From Lacinutrix mariniflava (lineage in GTDB: Bacteria; Bacteroidota; Bacteroidia; Flavobacteriales; Flavobacteriaceae): a stretch of 64,000 nt of DNA. The notes under the pieces were generated by a model. That model was given only the letters and a program-made list of their open reading frames with translations, ran no database searches and was not told the origin of the DNA. The stretch spans positions 434,001-498,000 of the forward strand of contig NZ_LIQG01000026.1 in assembly GCF_001418015.1 (NCBI RefSeq). Reading direction: 5' to 3'. The stretch's first letter is position 1; every line of letters starts with the position of its first letter. Shown here piece after piece: positions 26,884-36,720 of this stretch. Position numbers and translations under genes: made by a program.

Positions 26884-27779
26884 TATTTGTTATGTGTTTT
26901 AAACCAGTTAATAATTAAACTATCTCTTTGTTGTTTGAAATTTGACAAGCCGTGATTTCCACCTTCAAATATTTTATAATTAAAATCTTCTTTGTTTGAT
27001 GCTGTTAAAGAATCTATTAATTTTTGCGGCTCTTCTACCGCTACTGCAACATCATCTGTACCATGAAGTATTAATAAAGGCTCGTTTATTTTATTAAACC
27101 AATATAGAGATGATCGTTTTTTATACTCATCTTTAAATCTAATAGAATCACCAACTAACGGTTCAAAAACCTTTCTATATAATCTTGGTCTAAATTTAGC
27201 AACTTCAAAAAGATTTGTTGGCGCTCCAACAACAGCGATACTATTTATATCATCTGTCAACTTAGATAACTGATACGTATTCATTCCTCCTCTAGAATAT
27301 CCTAAAATATGAATGTTTTTAGCGTCTACAAAATCTAATTCTTTTGCTATATCAATCAACTTTAAAATATCGTTTACATCTTTTCCTCCAAATTCATCAA
27401 TGCCTTCACTGACTAAATTACCTCTTAATTGTGAAGCTAAAACAACATAACCTTTTGAAGCAAGTTGATTAATCAATTTAAGCTGAAAGTCTCCAATCAT
27501 ACCAAAACTTTGGTTTCCGCCTCTACAATAAATTATTACAGGCAACTTAGTACTAGATTTGTACTGCATTGGTCTGGCTATAAAGCCTTCAATATTTAAA
27601 CCCTCAGATTTATACTTAATTTTGTAAGTATCTACACCTTCAAGATTAAACATTTCTGTTTTATTTAAAAGCTGTTGAGAGGTAATTTGATTATGAAAAG
27701 TATTTACCTCTTCATTTTTACAAGAAAAAAGTATGATGATAATTACAAGATTTACTACTAGTACCGGAATTCTTCTCAC
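26883..27779 (-). CDS. alpha/beta hydrolase (S9 prolyl oligopeptidase-like) lipoprotein
   Basis: 298 aa from a GTG start that overlaps the M23 peptidase stop (TAGTG); no other in-frame start precedes the signal peptide. MRRIPVLVVNLVIIIILFSC gives a lipobox LFSC with Cys20. The catalytic triad is visible: Ser in GYSRGGMN, Asp in LHGTDDVAV, His in GGNHGLSNF, with the oxyanion region YCRGGNQS. Family members are serine peptidases or esterases. It probably sits on the periplasmic side of a membrane. The coupled neighbours are an M23 endopeptidase and a GH3 ligase. Confidence 0.82.
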   Translation of the reverse strand: MRRIPVLVVNLVIIIILFSCKNEEVNTFHNQITSQQLLNKTEMFNLEGVDTYKIKYKSEGLNIEGFIARPMQYKSSTKLPVIIYCRGGNQSFGMIGDFQLKLINQLASKGYVVLASQLRGNLVSEGIDEFGGKDVNDILKLIDIAKELDFVDAKNIHILGYSRGGMNTYQLSKLTDDINSIAVVGAPTNLFEVAKFRPRLYRKVFEPLVGDSIRFKDEYKKRSSLYWFNKINEPLLILHGTDDVAVAVEEPQKLIDSLTASNKEDFNYKIFEGGNHGLSNFKQQRDSLIINWFKTHNK

Positions 27780-28651
27780 TATTTCTTAAAATCTATAAAA
27801 TTAGTTGGGTTTACAGAATAACCATCACTCCATAATTCGAAATGTAAATGTGGACCTGTTGAAAAATCTCCTGTATTTCCTGAGGTTGCTATTACTTCTC
27901 CTGCTTTTACTAAATCTCCTTGCTCTTTAGTAAGCGTAGCATTGTGCTTGTAAACAGAAAGTAACCCGTAACTATGCTCTATTAAAATTACAAAACCTGT
28001 TTCTGCTGTCCACTCCGCAAAAATCACTGTACCATCTGCTGTCGCTTTAACTGGTGTGTTTTTAGCGACGACTATATCCACCGCGTAATGTTTCTTTTTA
28101 GCATTGTAATGCTCACTAATTTCACCATTTACTGGTGGAAATAATACAAAATTAGTTTTAGATTTTGCTGTTTCAAATAGATTGTACTTGTCTTCTTTGT
28201 CTACTTTTTCTCTTAAAATAGAATCTGCTTCGCTTGCCGATAAATCGATCTCGCTTGTATCTATTTTTGCTGCTTCGATTATAGAATCTCTATTAAACTT
28301 CATCGCACTCACTTCTCCTTTTAAAACTTTTTTTATTGACGCGTAATATTGATCGTTGTAAGTAATAATTTGTTGTAATGAGTCTGTTTTATAATTAAGC
28401 TCTACTGCTTGCTTTTTTAATGCCGTAGAGGAATAACCTGGAATATATTCTTTTAAAGGTGTAAAAGCGATTAGCAAAATGGTAAAAGAAACTAATGCGA
28501 TTGATGAGATACCAAGAAGTACAAAAACATTTAAACGCGTGAGTTTAAAAGCTAATCTTTCTTCAAAAGTCTCCTCGTTTAATATGACTAAACGGTACTT
28601 ATGAAGTAGTTTTTTCGATATTTTTTTAGTTTTTTTAATCTTCTTAGCCAT
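27779..28651 (-). CDS. M23 family (LytM-like) peptidoglycan peptidase, membrane-anchored
   Basis: 290 aa. A Lys-rich cytoplasmic N-terminus (~40 aa) is followed by one membrane segment (residues ~42-66), a helical region and a C-terminal LytM domain. The zinc-site signatures are HYAVDIV (H-x3-D) and HLHFEL near residue 270, with SGNTGDFSTGPHLHF typical of the fold. It probably cleaves peptide crosslinks or acts as a regulator of cell-wall remodelling in the periplasm. A TACTTTTG box precedes it. It is divergent from tatA and coupled to the downstream hydrolase. Confidence 0.88.
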   Translation of the reverse strand: MAKKIKKTKKISKKLLHKYRLVILNEETFEERLAFKLTRLNVFVLLGISSIALVSFTILLIAFTPLKEYIPGYSSTALKKQAVELNYKTDSLQQIITYNDQYYASIKKVLKGEVSAMKFNRDSIIEAAKIDTSEIDLSASEADSILREKVDKEDKYNLFETAKSKTNFVLFPPVNGEISEHYNAKKKHYAVDIVVAKNTPVKATADGTVIFAEWTAETGFVILIEHSYGLLSVYKHNATLTKEQGDLVKAGEVIATSGNTGDFSTGPHLHFELWSDGYSVNPTNFIDFKK

Positions 28652-28668
28652 GCTTGTTTATCTTAAAA

Positions 28669-28676
28669 CAAAAGTA
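28669..28676 (-). promoter_or_regulatory. possible -7 box for the M23-hydrolase-GH3 unit
   Basis: TACTTTTG on the minus strand matches TAnnTTTG, 17 bp before the ATG at 28651, in the 127-bp divergent gap shared with tatA. No TTG at the ideal -33 distance. Confidence 0.4.
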
Positions 28677-28751
28677 AATAAAAATATAACTTTACCTATT
28701 TAACAATATGCTAAAGTTAGCTTTAAAACGCTATAATTAAACTTTAATTAC

Positions 28752-28759
28752 TAACTTTG
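28752..28759 (+). promoter_or_regulatory. possible -7 box for tatA
   Basis: TAACTTTG matches TAnnTTTG and ends 19 bp before the tatA ATG at 28779. A clear -33 TTG is not seen. Confidence 0.45.
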
Positions 28760-28778
28760 TCTTTTAAATACATATATT

Positions 28779-28964
28779 ATGATATCATTAAGCATATTTT
28801 TAGGAGCGATTGGCCCTTGGCAAATTGGTTTAGTAGTCGTTTTAATCTTGTTGTTATTTGGAGGTAAAAAAATACCTGAAATGATGAGAGGTCTTGGAAG
28901 CGGTATTAAAGAGTTTAAAGACGCAAGTAAAGAAGAAGAGGGAAAAGCTGAAGAAAAAAAGTAA
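28779..28964 (+). CDS. tatA: twin-arginine translocase subunit TatA/TatE
   Basis: 61 aa. One N-terminal membrane helix (GPWQIGLVVVLILLLFG), then the FGGKKIPEMMRGLGSGIKEFKDA amphipathic helix that defines TatA, and a short acidic/lysine tail. TatA forms the pore ring of the Tat pathway for folded proteins. The gene stands alone with its own promoter-like box and a strong terminator 25 bp downstream; tatC is not in the window. Confidence 0.95.
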   Translation: MISLSIFLGAIGPWQIGLVVVLILLLFGGKKIPEMMRGLGSGIKEFKDASKEEEGKAEEKK

Positions 28965-28985
28965 ATTCACAAATTAAACTATATT

Positions 28986-29016
28986 AAAAAACCATCGCAT
29001 TGCGATGGTTTTTTTT
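28986..29016. terminator. bidirectional rho-independent terminator between tatA and the DUF4837 gene
   Basis: ACCATCGC and GCGATGGT form an 8-bp stem with a 3-base loop, flanked by A5 on the left and T8 on the right, so U-runs occur in both directions. It ends tatA (plus) and the convergent DUF4837 gene (minus). Confidence 0.85.
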
Positions 29017-29037
29017 GTGTTTTACATTCCTTTACGA

Positions 29038-30024
29038 CTAATCTATTCTAATAGATTTTATAATAGATTCTAACTCAAAAACGTAATTACGTTTAGATAC
29101 TGATGGCGCAAAAACAAAACCTTCGGCAACTAAATATCTATTATTAACCTTATCTTCAATTAGGTACATAATAAAAGGTCCTGACATAAACTGATTTTTG
29201 ACGTCCCAAAGTCCTTTAACCTCTATTGTTGGCTTATTATCAACTATAGTTTCGTAAACATGTGGAGCATAAGCCATTTCTGTTGCCATATAACTTCCGT
29301 CTACTGGTCCTGGAATATATTTTTCACCAATGGAATCTCTAGTTTTAATTATTTGACTAACCAAGCTATCATCCTTCTCTATAGCATTTAAGGGTATCTC
29401 ATAAAATAAAACATTCGTATAACCTGTTGGTATATCTCGTTTTATCCAAAAAAACTTATCTTCAGGATTAGCTGTAGTATTTGTTACTCTATAATAAGAA
29501 GGGAACTTTACCTTTATACCTAAAGATTCTTGAACATCTGTAGTTCTAGATAAAGACTTGCTCATTTGCTTTTGCTTGTATCTTATTTCTTCCGTTTTTA
29601 AAGCATCAACAATATTGTCCGCATTTTTTGCTATTTCTGCTTTAATTTCTTCAATATCCTTCCCTGAAACGGTCACAATTTTTTGAGGTCTAGCATGCAC
29701 ATCTCTCTCAATTCTAAAACCTGCTTCTCCTTGTTCTACTTTTAAAATACTTCTACTCTGCTTAGCGAAACCAGTAAAAACTTGAGTTGGTATTTGAGAT
29801 AGAGAAAACATTGGCTCTACCTGATTTAAACCATCTATTGGCTGAGTCATAACAGCTCTAATAGTCTCTCCAACACTATTTTTCCATAACTCGTTATCGA
29901 CTACAATAGCAATTTTATTAACTGGTCCGGCAGAATCTGGAAGAATTTTCACTCCCTCTTTACTGGTATTATTACAAGACAATGTCGTGGCTACAATAGC
30001 TACCAATAGAATAAGTTTACGCAT
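29038..30024 (-). CDS. DUF4837 family lipoprotein
   Basis: 328 aa. A signal peptide ends in lipobox TLSC (Cys17). The body (KIAIVVDNELWKNSVGETIRAVM near residue 35, DVQESLGIKVKFPSYYRV near 165, YVFELESIIKSIRID at the end) matches my memory of DUF4837, a Bacteroidota envelope family without known function. It follows the MltD-like gene by 23 bp, suggesting co-transcription and a cell-envelope role. Confidence 0.82.
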   Translation of the reverse strand: MRKLILLVAIVATTLSCNNTSKEGVKILPDSAGPVNKIAIVVDNELWKNSVGETIRAVMTQPIDGLNQVEPMFSLSQIPTQVFTGFAKQSRSILKVEQGEAGFRIERDVHARPQKIVTVSGKDIEEIKAEIAKNADNIVDALKTEEIRYKQKQMSKSLSRTTDVQESLGIKVKFPSYYRVTNTTANPEDKFFWIKRDIPTGYTNVLFYEIPLNAIEKDDSLVSQIIKTRDSIGEKYIPGPVDGSYMATEMAYAPHVYETIVDNKPTIEVKGLWDVKNQFMSGPFIMYLIEDKVNNRYLVAEGFVFAPSVSKRNYVFELESIIKSIRID

Positions 30025-30047
30025 AATTTGTTTTTTTTGATGAATTA

Positions 30048-31631
30048 CTAACTTTTAGACACCCTTAAAGTCATGCCTAGTTTTAAGTTAGTACCACTAA
30101 TATCGTTCCAATCTTTAATATCTTGAACAGAAACACCAGAAAACTTTTGCGAAATACTCCATAACGAGTCTCCTTCCTTAACTTTATAAGTCTTTCCGGT
30201 GAAGTTTGCCGTGTTTTTAGGTTTCCTGGCTGTCTTTGTTACGGAAGAAGGATTTCGAGGATATACAGTTAGTCTCTGCCCTATTTTTAGGTTATTACTT
30301 CGTAAACCGTTCCATTGTTTTAACTGACTAACTCGAACACCAAATTTTCTTGCAATTTTACCTAAATAATCACCTTGTCTTACAGAATAACGTGTTTTAG
30401 TATCTGAATTTTGAAGCTGCGGCAAAGGTTTTTCGCGTTTATCGAATTCCTCTTTAGCGAAAGCATACATATCTTTCTCATTATTTACAAAAACACCAAC
30501 TACATTTCTAGGTAGTCTTAAAGTATAATTCTTTCCTTCTATGTATGGAATAACATCTAATTTATAAGACGGGTTTAAGAATTGCAGTGTCTCCATTTTT
30601 ACGCCTGTAAACTCCGAAACTTGATCCAAAGTAATCATTTGTTTTACATGAATCGTATCGGTTTCTACATAATTAAACTGAGGTTTATGTTGCACAAAAC
30701 CATGCTCGTCTGCATATTCGAAAATATACATTGTTGCTAAAAAAGCAGGAACATAACCTGCTGTTTCACGTGGAAGATTTGGTCTTATATTCCAATAATT
30801 TTTATATCCACCAGAGCGTCTTATGGCTTTACTTACATTTCCTGGTCCAGAATTATATGCTGCTAATGCTAAATCCCAATCGCCAAAAATTTGATATAAT
30901 TTTGCTAAATATGTTGCTGCAGATTTTGTAGATTTTATAGGGTCGCTACGTTCATCGACATAACTACTAACATCAAGACCATACTGTTTTCCTGTAGCAA
31001 ACATAAATTGCCATAAACCTGTTGCTCCTACGCGTGATTTTGCTCTTGGTTTTAATGCAGATTCTATTATCGAGAGATACTTCATCTCTAAAGGAATATT
31101 GTAGTTATCCATCTCACGCTCGAACATTGGAAAATAATACTTACTCAATCCCATTAAACGCTCCATAGAATGGTGTCTTGTCTTTAACCAACGCTTAATT
31201 AAATTCTCTAATTGCGGATTGTATTCTACATTAAAAGGTGTTCTAGCATTTAAGCGCTCTAACCTTGCTTTTAAAGTATCGGTAGATAGTTCTGGGTAGT
31301 AAACAGCTTCATATTTTAAATCTGTTACATCACGATAAATAGTATCGAAAAGAGACGTGCTATACAGCTCTTCCATCCACTTTTTATCTATTTCTGAAGC
31401 AAATTCATGGTCTACTAACTCCTTGGTTAAATCTATTTTCTTTATCGGTTCGATAGATTGTTTATACAAGGCCTTACCATCCATTATAGTGTCTATTACA
31501 TAACTCTCGCCTGCAATTAATTCAGACTCGGAGAGTCGTGTCGTTTTTACGGTTAAAGAATCTTGCGCATTCAACTGAAATCCGAAGACAACAAAAAACA
31601 ATACACCTATATATTTTGAAACTAATGTCAT
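30048..31631 (-). CDS. MltD-like membrane-bound lytic transglycosylase with LysM domains
   Basis: 527 aa. After a signal peptide (ending FQLNAQ) comes an SLT domain with catalytic Glu in SIIESALKPRAKSRVGATGLWQ, GLWQFMFATGKQYGL, and AAYNSGPGNVSKAI. The C-terminus holds LysM repeats: RYSVRQGDYLGKIARKFGV and YKVKEGDSLWSISQKFSGV, with a weaker third copy before them. It cleaves glycan strands of peptidoglycan, and LysM binds GlcNAc. Domain order is as in MltD. It is upstream of, and probably co-transcribed with, the DUF4837 gene. Confidence 0.92.
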   Translation of the reverse strand: MTLVSKYIGVLFFVVFGFQLNAQDSLTVKTTRLSESELIAGESYVIDTIMDGKALYKQSIEPIKKIDLTKELVDHEFASEIDKKWMEELYSTSLFDTIYRDVTDLKYEAVYYPELSTDTLKARLERLNARTPFNVEYNPQLENLIKRWLKTRHHSMERLMGLSKYYFPMFEREMDNYNIPLEMKYLSIIESALKPRAKSRVGATGLWQFMFATGKQYGLDVSSYVDERSDPIKSTKSAATYLAKLYQIFGDWDLALAAYNSGPGNVSKAIRRSGGYKNYWNIRPNLPRETAGYVPAFLATMYIFEYADEHGFVQHKPQFNYVETDTIHVKQMITLDQVSEFTGVKMETLQFLNPSYKLDVIPYIEGKNYTLRLPRNVVGVFVNNEKDMYAFAKEEFDKREKPLPQLQNSDTKTRYSVRQGDYLGKIARKFGVRVSQLKQWNGLRSNNLKIGQRLTVYPRNPSSVTKTARKPKNTANFTGKTYKVKEGDSLWSISQKFSGVSVQDIKDWNDISGTNLKLGMTLRVSKS

Positions 31632-31694
31632 TTAAAAAAAATTGTATTTAAATTGCTATAACGCAATAATATCAGGAATGGTATAAACGCTATT

Positions 31695-32882
31695 TTACTC
31701 TAAAATAGCTGCGATTCCTGGTAATGTTTTACCTTCTAAACTTTCTAACATTGCTCCTCCTCCAGTACTTACATAACTTACTTTTTTCTCAAAACCAAAT
31801 TGTTTTACTGCAGCTACAGAATCTCCTCCTCCAACTAAAGAAAAGGCTCCTTTTTTAGTAGCCTCGGCAATTGAGTTTCCTAACGCTATAGTTCCATTAG
31901 CAAAATTTTCCATTTCAAAAACTCCTAAAGGTCCGTTCCATAAAATGGTTTTACTTTTCATTACAACTTCGTGAAATTGCTTTCTAGATTCTGGTCCAGC
32001 ATCTAATCCCATCCAGTTTTCTGGTATTACTTTAATATCGCAAACTTTAATATTTGCATCGTTACTAAAAGCATCGGCAATTATAGAGTCTACAGGAAGG
32101 TGAATATTAACATTTTTAGCTTTTGCTTGCTTTAATATATCTAAAGCCATTTCTAACTTATCGTCTTCTACTAAGGAATCTCCAATACTTCCGCCTTGTG
32201 CTTTCACAAATGTAAATGCCATTCCTCCTCCAATAATTACATCATCTACTTTATCTAAAATATTTTCTATCACTGTTATTTTAGAGGATACTTTTGCACC
32301 ACCTAATATTGCTAAAACAGGTCTATCGTCTGACTTTAAAACCTTATCAATACTATTTATTTCTTGCTCTAGTAATAGACCAAAACATTTGTTTTCAGGA
32401 AAAAACTGAGCAATAACAGTTGTAGAAGCGTGTGCTCTATGTGCTGTACCAAACGCATCGTTTACATAGATGTCTCCAAGCTTAGATAATTTCTCTGCAA
32501 AGTCACGATCTCCTTTTGTTTCTTCTTCATGAAAACGTAAATTTTCTAGAATTAATATTTCTCCAGGTTTTAGGTTTGCAGCAGCTTCTTCAGCTTCTGT
32601 ACCAACACAGTTAGAAACAAACTTAGTTTCTACACCAATTATATCTTCAACTTTACTTACAATATGCTTTAAAGAAAATTCGTCTTGAGCTCCTTTTGGT
32701 CGTCCTAAATGTGACATTAAAATACAGCTTCCGCCATCTTCTAAAATTTTAATTATAGTAGGTTTAGCAGAAGAAATTCGCGTAGCATCAGTTACTTTAA
32801 AGTTAGCATCTAATGGCACATTAAAATCTACTCTAATTAATGCTTTTTTATTATTAAAATTGAAATCGTTTAAAGTCTTCAT
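31695..32882 (-). CDS. pgk: phosphoglycerate kinase
   Basis: 395 aa, normal length. [53 protein letters not shown] and GGGDSVAAV are the PGK signatures covering the 3-phosphoglycerate and ATP sites. It transfers phosphate between 1,3-bisphosphoglycerate and ADP in glycolysis. It lies 17 bp downstream of the SPOR-tailed protein gene. Confidence 0.97.
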   Translation of the reverse strand: MKTLNDFNFNNKKALIRVDFNVPLDANFKVTDATRISSAKPTIIKILEDGGSCILMSHLGRPKGAQDEFSLKHIVSKVEDIIGVETKFVSNCVGTEAEEAAANLKPGEILILENLRFHEEETKGDRDFAEKLSKLGDIYVNDAFGTAHRAHASTTVIAQFFPENKCFGLLLEQEINSIDKVLKSDDRPVLAILGGAKVSSKITVIENILDKVDDVIIGGGMAFTFVKAQGGSIGDSLVEDDKLEMALDILKQAKAKNVNIHLPVDSIIADAFSNDANIKVCDIKVIPENWMGLDAGPESRKQFHEVVMKSKTILWNGPLGVFEMENFANGTIALGNSIAEATKKGAFSLVGGGDSVAAVKQFGFEKKVSYVSTGGGAMLESLEGKTLPGIAAILE

Positions 32883-32899
32883 ATCGTGTTTTTAATATT

Positions 32900-34456
32900 T
32901 TAGTCTAAGTTTACTTTTAAGATCCAAGTATCTCTAAAACGATAGTCTTGAATTAATTCTTGTTGTTTTGTAAATGCTTCTTTAGCACTTTCTGTTTGCA
33001 TTATAGCTACGTATTGCCAGCCATTTCTGGGATTTGTAATAGTAATTGGTGTGTAGCCTTTTTTAATAAGATACCCTTCCCATTTTCTAGCACGCGACCG
33101 CTCTGAAAACACATTGGTAACTACATAATATCCATTACTAACATCACTAAATAGTACTGAACGCTTTGCCACCAATATCTTAAAAGCTTTAGAATTAAAA
33201 CCTTTCCTTCCTGGTGGTTTCCAAACATATTTCCTTTTATTAACTTCGGCTTGAGTTGTTCTAATAACTTCTGGTTCAATTATAGATACTTTACTAACTG
33301 GTTCTTTTTCTTCAACTACATCCTCAAAAAAGTCTTGACTAATTTCTGTTTGAAATGCAGCAAAATACATGTAAAAACGATCTGAGCGTGTTTTTAATCT
33401 CAAAGTCGTAGAACTCATGTTGTTGTCAATAATCGAGTTATTGTAGTTAGGTATCTCTAATTCTGCAATATCAAAACCCAAGGTGTTTCTACTACTTGGT
33501 ATACGGTCGGTATTTAGTAGACTATTATTTGTAATACTACTATTAAAAAAGTTTTGCTGATTTCTAACACCATTACTAAGTGATTGGTACGAGCCATCTT
33601 TTTTAATAATAGCACATTCATCCTGCAATAAAGTAATATCTCCTTCTAATGCAGAAACCACTAAAGATGTTTTTACATCGCCTTGATCTACAGACTTAAA
33701 GTTTTTAAATGTAATATCTACAGGTAGATTATTTACTAAAGCAAAACCATTGTAAGACGCTATATATTTAGGGTTATCTGTAGGCGATTGATACACAATA
33801 TAAAGCATCCATCCTGCGGCACTACCACCAGAAATATAACCTTGAGAAGCTTTTACATTAGCGACAGTATAATCTCCATTTTGCTCTTCGGCATCTCTAA
33901 GTATTTTTGTAACATCTGCAAAACAAACATATGGTGAGTTTATGGCGTGCGTTGGATTTTTTGCTCCGTCGTATAAAATTTTTCCACCAATGGTTTGGTA
34001 CTCACCATTTGGTGTCTTAAACTTAACTGTGTCTATTGCACTACTTTGTCTAAAATCTCCTCTATACTCGTAGCTATCTTTAGATTTTCTTCTTTTCCCT
34101 TGTTCAAGACTATAAGTAGCTGTCCAATAAAGCGCAGCATAAGTAATCTTCTTTAAATTATCTGGAAGTTTTAATTTGGCAGCACTGGAGCTAAAGGTCG
34201 ATTTATCGTTGTCAATATCAATGTATTTCATTTTTACATCGTCATTAATAACATTCATATCATTAAAATCGTCCGTTTTATGTTCCCCTAAAATACTGTT
34301 TCCAATAGTTTTAGAATCGCCATAAATATAAAATTCATTTACAGATTTAAAATCTACACCATCATAATCTAAATCTTCTTTAACTGCCTCTTTTTCTTGC
34401 GAATAGCAGTTAATAAATCCCAAAAAGGATAAACAAATTAGTAATAATAACTTCAT
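32900..34456 (-). CDS. secreted surface protein with flavobacterial N-terminal domain and C-terminal SPOR-like domain, paralogue 1
   Basis: 518 aa with a signal peptide (ending NCYSQ). Residues ~35-375 contain FYIYGDSKTIGNSIL, DIDNDKSTFSSS, YAALYWTATYS, YVCFADVTKIL, ANVKASQGYISGGSAAGW, YNGFALVNN and ALEGDITLL. I recognise this pattern from the N-terminal regions of very large flavobacterial T9SS/gliding-type surface proteins. The last ~85 residues (GYYVVTNVFSERSRARKWEG, WQYVAIMQTESAKEA, WILKVNLD) resemble a SPOR domain, which binds denuded peptidoglycan. A close paralogue lies at 36721-38685. Confidence 0.7.
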   Translation of the reverse strand: MKLLLLICLSFLGFINCYSQEKEAVKEDLDYDGVDFKSVNEFYIYGDSKTIGNSILGEHKTDDFNDMNVINDDVKMKYIDIDNDKSTFSSSAAKLKLPDNLKKITYAALYWTATYSLEQGKRRKSKDSYEYRGDFRQSSAIDTVKFKTPNGEYQTIGGKILYDGAKNPTHAINSPYVCFADVTKILRDAEEQNGDYTVANVKASQGYISGGSAAGWMLYIVYQSPTDNPKYIASYNGFALVNNLPVDITFKNFKSVDQGDVKTSLVVSALEGDITLLQDECAIIKKDGSYQSLSNGVRNQQNFFNSSITNNSLLNTDRIPSSRNTLGFDIAELEIPNYNNSIIDNNMSSTTLRLKTRSDRFYMYFAAFQTEISQDFFEDVVEEKEPVSKVSIIEPEVIRTTQAEVNKRKYVWKPPGRKGFNSKAFKILVAKRSVLFSDVSNGYYVVTNVFSERSRARKWEGYLIKKGYTPITITNPRNGWQYVAIMQTESAKEAFTKQQELIQDYRFRDTWILKVNLD

Positions 34457-34641
34457 TAAATATTGATTTCATGTTTAAAAAAATAGCGATACTTTTTTTA
34501 CACTTCAAATATATATAAATCCTATGACACCGTTTTGGGATAAAGTGTTTAAAATTGTCGTTTAAGCCAATACTTTATAAAAATAAGCGATTTCTTTTAC
34601 GTTAAATTTAAACTATAACTAGTATAAACTATATTTGCTTT

Positions 34642-35796
34642 ATGCTTTTTAGTGAAATTATTGGACAGACACATATAAAAAAACACCTTACTACAAGTGT
34701 AGATAATGGTCGTATACCTCATGCTCAACTCTTTATTGGTCCGGAAGGCTCTGGAACTTTACCAATGGCAATTGCTTATGCGCAATATGTTTTATGCTCT
34801 AATAGCGATGGAGAAAACAGCCAAGAAGGTAATGCTTGTAACCTGAAATTTAAAAACTTCTCGCATCCAGATTTACATTTTGCTTTTCCAGTTACTACAA
34901 ACGATAAAATAAAAAGACATCCTGTTTCTAATCATTTTTTAGAAGAATGGCGAGATTTGTTAACCAAACAACCGTATGGAAACTTATTCGATTGGTATAA
35001 GCAATTAGGTGTAGATAACAAACAAGGTCAAATTGGTGTGGACGAAGCGCAAGATATTATTAAATCTCTTGCTCTAAAATCTTACGAAGGTGGTTATAAA
35101 GTAATGTTGATTTGGATGGCAGATAAAATGAATACTGCAGCCTCAAATAAACTTTTAAAACTAATTGAAGAGCCACCAAACAAGACTGTTTTTATTTTAA
35201 TTGCTGAAGAAGAAGAACAAATAATCAACACCATTAGATCGCGTTGCCAGTTATTACATTTCCCTCCTTTAGCTGAAATTGATATAAAAAATGCACTAAT
35301 TAAAAACTATAGTTTAAATGAAGCTGTAGCAATCAAAATAGCCCATCAAGCCAACGGAAATTACAATAAAGCCTGCGATTTAGTTTACAATGATAGTGAA
35401 GACACCCAGTTTGAAACCTGGTTTATTTTCTGGATTCGTGCTGCTTTTAAAGCTAAAGGAAATAAAGCTGCTATCCACGATTTAATAAAATGGAGTGAGG
35501 ATATTGCTAAAACAGGTCGTGAAACACAAAAACATTTTTTAAATTTTTGTTTAGACTTTTTTCGTCAAGCATTGTTACTAAATTATAATGCAGACGCTTT
35601 AGTTTATATGGAAATTAAAAGTGAAAAATTTAAACTTGAGAACTTCGCTCCTTTTGTTCACAACAATAATATTTTAGATATTTCTAACGAACTACAAGAT
35701 GCCATTTACCATATCGAGCGTAACGGTAATTCTAAAATAATTCTTACCGATTTATCCATTAAACTTACTAGATTACTTCATAAAAAATCTGAATAA
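34642..35796 (+). CDS. holB: DNA polymerase III subunit delta'
   Basis: 384 aa. FSEIIGQTHIKKHLTTSVDNGRIPHAQLF begins the clamp-loader AAA fold; the P-loop is degenerate (GPEGSGTLPMA), as expected for delta', which does not hydrolyse ATP. DADKMN-like WMADKMNTAASNKLLKLIEEPP and the sensor-1 segment RSRCQLLHF follow. It is part of the clamp loader. The stop overlaps the next ATG by one base (TAATG). A TATATTTG box lies only 4 bp before the ATG, so this start may be leaderless or shifted. Confidence 0.9.
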   Translation: MLFSEIIGQTHIKKHLTTSVDNGRIPHAQLFIGPEGSGTLPMAIAYAQYVLCSNSDGENSQEGNACNLKFKNFSHPDLHFAFPVTTNDKIKRHPVSNHFLEEWRDLLTKQPYGNLFDWYKQLGVDNKQGQIGVDEAQDIIKSLALKSYEGGYKVMLIWMADKMNTAASNKLLKLIEEPPNKTVFILIAEEEEQIINTIRSRCQLLHFPPLAEIDIKNALIKNYSLNEAVAIKIAHQANGNYNKACDLVYNDSEDTQFETWFIFWIRAAFKAKGNKAAIHDLIKWSEDIAKTGRETQKHFLNFCLDFFRQALLLNYNADALVYMEIKSEKFKLENFAPFVHNNNILDISNELQDAIYHIERNGNSKIILTDLSIKLTRLLHKKSE

Positions 35797-36716
35797 TGGA
35801 ACATTCCAATTGGTTTGTTATCATTAACCCGAAAGCTGGAAATGGATCCGCCCTAAAACTATGGCCAAAAATAGAAGCGTTATTAAAAACTAGCAATTTT
35901 AATTTTCAATTTACTTTTACTCAATATCGAAATCATGCAACAAAACTAGTTGAAATCGCAGCGAATAAAGGTTTTAGAAATATTATTTGCGTTGGTGGTG
36001 ATGGGACTTTACATGCTATTGTTAACGGCTTAATGCTTCAAAAAAAAGTAGAATCTTCAGCTATTTATGTTGGCTTAATTCCTATTGGTACAGGTAATGA
36101 TTGGGCAAAAACGTATAACATTCCAAATACAATAAAAGAGGCTATTCTGCTTATAAAAAAGGACACCATAAAAGTTCAGGATATTGGTAAAATAGATTTT
36201 TTAGAATCTAAGAAACCGTCTTTATACTTTAACAATCTTGCTGGAATTGGCTTTGATGGTTTGGTGGCTAAAAAAACCGAAAAACTAAAACACCTTGGAA
36301 AGCTTTCTTATTTTATTGCTGCTTGTCAATCCTTACTGACCTTCAATAATTTTGAGGTTGAGATTATATATAAAAACAATAGGTCTACAACACGATCTTT
36401 AATGGTTTTAGTTGGGTTATGCACCTATTCTGGTGGAGGTATGCGACTAACAGATACTCCAAATCCTAAAGATGGTTTATTTGATATAAGCAATGTAACC
36501 AATTTTAATACGTGGGATTTTATTAAAAATTTACCTAAATTATATAATGGGAAAGTACAAGCTGCTAAAAAAGTAAACACGTTTAAAACAGATAGTATTT
36601 TAGTACTAAGCAATAAAAGAACGAAAGACTTTTATATGCAAACAGATGGTGAAGTTTTTAATGCCGAAAATATAAATATATCTATCTTAAAACAGGCTTT
36701 TTCTTTCTACACTTAA
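35796..36716 (+). CDS. diacylglycerol kinase / YegS-family lipid kinase
   Basis: 306 aa. VIINPKAGNGSA at the N-terminus, VGGDGTLHAIVNGL (GGDGT catalytic motif) near residue 68 and PIGTGNDWAKTYNIP define the DAGK catalytic domain. It phosphorylates a lipid alcohol such as diacylglycerol, recycling it to phosphatidate. It overlaps holB by one base and ends four bases from the convergent SPOR-tailed gene. Confidence 0.92.
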   Translation: MEHSNWFVIINPKAGNGSALKLWPKIEALLKTSNFNFQFTFTQYRNHATKLVEIAANKGFRNIICVGGDGTLHAIVNGLMLQKKVESSAIYVGLIPIGTGNDWAKTYNIPNTIKEAILLIKKDTIKVQDIGKIDFLESKKPSLYFNNLAGIGFDGLVAKKTEKLKHLGKLSYFIAACQSLLTFNNFEVEIIYKNNRSTTRSLMVLVGLCTYSGGGMRLTDTPNPKDGLFDISNVTNFNTWDFIKNLPKLYNGKVQAAKKVNTFKTDSILVLSNKRTKDFYMQTDGEVFNAENINISILKQAFSFYT

Positions 36717-36720
36717 TACT

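Noticed and set aside
34630-34637. TATATTTG as the holB promoter
   Set aside because: It matches the -7 consensus but would place the transcript start at or inside the start codon and has no -33 partner; kept only as a note in the holB entry.
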